From positions 1 to 57,941 of the forward strand of contig JACDAL010000069.1 of assembly GCA_013695465.1 (NCBI GenBank): 57,941 bases of DNA. Reading direction: 5' to 3'. The translations under genes and the position numbers were made by a program. Source of the DNA: Actinomycetota bacterium (lineage in GTDB: Bacteria > Actinomycetota > CADDZG01 > WHSQ01). Below the pieces are notes generated by a model. That model ran no database searches. It was not told the DNA's origin and worked only from the letters and a program-made list of their open reading frames with translations. Positions 57,394 through 57,941 of the stretch are shown piece after piece; position 1 is the first letter of the stretch; each line of letters begins with the position of its first letter.

Positions 57394-57941
57394 CCCCGCA
57401 AGACGATTCTCACGGCCCCCTGATCGAGGGCCAACTCCGTTTCTTGCGCTTCGGGTAACGAATGCTCATTTACGTTCACAGTGGTTGCGAGCACCTCGGA
57501 CGCGATGGCGTCGCGGTGCTGCTCCAGGGCCTCGGCGACGGTCTCATCCTCAGATTCGAGCCACAGCTCGATGCGGTCGGAAACCGCCAGGCCGCTTGAC
57601 TTGCGCAGCTCTTGGACCGCGCGCACGACCTCGCGGGCGATGCCCTCGGCGATGAGCTCGCCATCGAGCTCGAGGTCCAGGGCCACGCCGTAGGCGCCCT
57701 CGCGCGCCAGCGAGAAGCCTTCCCGCCCCTCAATGCGCACGTCGAGCTCGTCCGCGGACAGCGACACGGGCTCGCCGTCGAGATCGACGATTGCATTCCC
57801 GGTGGACTCCAAAGATTCTGTGAGAGCCTGGGCGTCGGCCGCCGACAGGGCGCGGGCGACGTCTTTGACTGTGGCGCCAAAGCGGGGGCCGAGCAGCTTG
57901 AAGTTGGGCCTGATCGAGTAGGTGACCAGCTCCTGAAGCCC
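57390..57941 (-). CDS. ileS: Isoleucyl-tRNA synthetase, C-terminal part (truncated by window edge)
   Basis: The final ~183 residues, in frame to the window end, begin GLQELVTYSIRPNFKLLGPR and continue through ELIAEGIAREVVRAVQELRK and GLAVSDRIELWLE. This matches the C-terminal DUF5915-type domain of the long, eukaryote-like IleRS common in actinobacteria. The stop shares the palindrome CTAG with divIVA. The order divIVA-ileS is typical, although here they converge. Confidence 0.9.
   Translation of the reverse strand, partial: GLQELVTYSIRPNFKLLGPRFGATVKDVARALSAADAQALTESLESTGNAIVDLDGEPVSLSADELDVRIEGREGFSLAREGAYGVALDLELDGELIAEGIAREVVRAVQELRKSSGLAVSDRIELWLESEDETVAEALEQHRDAIASEVLATTVNVNEHSLPEAQETELALDQGAVRIVLRG

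Noticed and set aside
1-57941. rRNA, tRNA genes or classical insertion sequences
   Set aside because: I saw no tRNA-like cloverleaf ending, no conserved rRNA segment and no recognised transposase reading frame, though small RNAs without obvious structure would be missed by eye.

Overview
The window is high-GC, densely packed bacterial DNA from an actinomycete-type genome. The evidence is the SepF/YggT/DivIVA block downstream of ftsZ, the absence of ftsA from the division cluster, mycobacterial-type LexA boxes (TCGAAC-N4-GTTCGA), a dnaE2 gene, a DUF3040 protein, and promoters that place transcription starts on or next to start codons. MurE carries the DNPR motif, so meso-diaminopimelate peptidoglycan is expected. 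The gene content fits a deep-branching or uncultivated actinobacterium, but I cannot name a genus.

Layout. (1) 1-8.7 kb, all +: end of pdxS, pdxT, yebC, ruvC-ruvA-ruvB (with an SOS box), yajC, an HD-domain hydrolase, secD, secF, apt. (2) 8.8-13.9 kb, +: bifunctional (p)ppGpp synthetase/hydrolase, a MecA-like penicillin-binding lipoprotein, dtd, a cupredoxin lipoprotein. (3) 13.9-17 kb, -: hisS-aspS. (4) 17-19.4 kb, +: split transketolase and an anti-sigma-like HATPase. (5) 19.4-20.6 kb: a broken AbiEi/DUF559-type gene bracketed by inverted copies of a ~53-bp repeat that recurs elsewhere in the window. (6) 20.6-25.7 kb, +: a LexA-box-controlled cassette of a small protein, DnaE2 and a catalytically intact DinB. 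(7) 25.8-26.9 kb: DUF3040 and MerR genes. (8) 27-31.5 kb, -: moxR-DUF58-transglutaminase operon. (9) 31.6-32.4 kb: a small orphan gene and an HNH endonuclease. (10) 32.5-47.6 kb, +: the division and cell wall cluster mraZ-(small TM gene)-rsmH-ftsL-ftsI-murE-mraY-murD-ftsW-murG-murC-murB-ftsQ-ftsZ, mostly with 4-nt overlaps, without murF between murE and mraY. (11) 47.7-52.9 kb: an accessory interval with a NarL-type two-component pair, SHOCT protein, DHFR-like reductase, and two methyltransferase genes, one fused to a glyoxalase-fold domain. (12) 53-57.9 kb: pgeF, yggS, an M20 amidohydrolase, sepF, yggT, divIVA, and convergent 3' end of ileS.

Three dispersed short repeat families sit in the gaps: family 1 (five copies, two of them bracketing the broken DUF559 gene), family 2 (two tandem pairs of 40-bp units) and family 3 (three ~45-bp hairpins). 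There is also a local tandem repeat exactly spanning the ruvA-ruvB junction. The best candidates for something undescribed are the DUF559 gene with its inverted family 1 ends, read as a mobile element with non-autonomous derivatives, and the SOS cassette in which a small protein and an intact DinB replace the usual ImuA'/ImuB. Other points of regulatory interest are a 10-nt-phased MraZ operator and two mutually exclusive hairpins in the ftsZ leader. I recognised no rRNA, tRNA, CRISPR array or complete insertion sequence.
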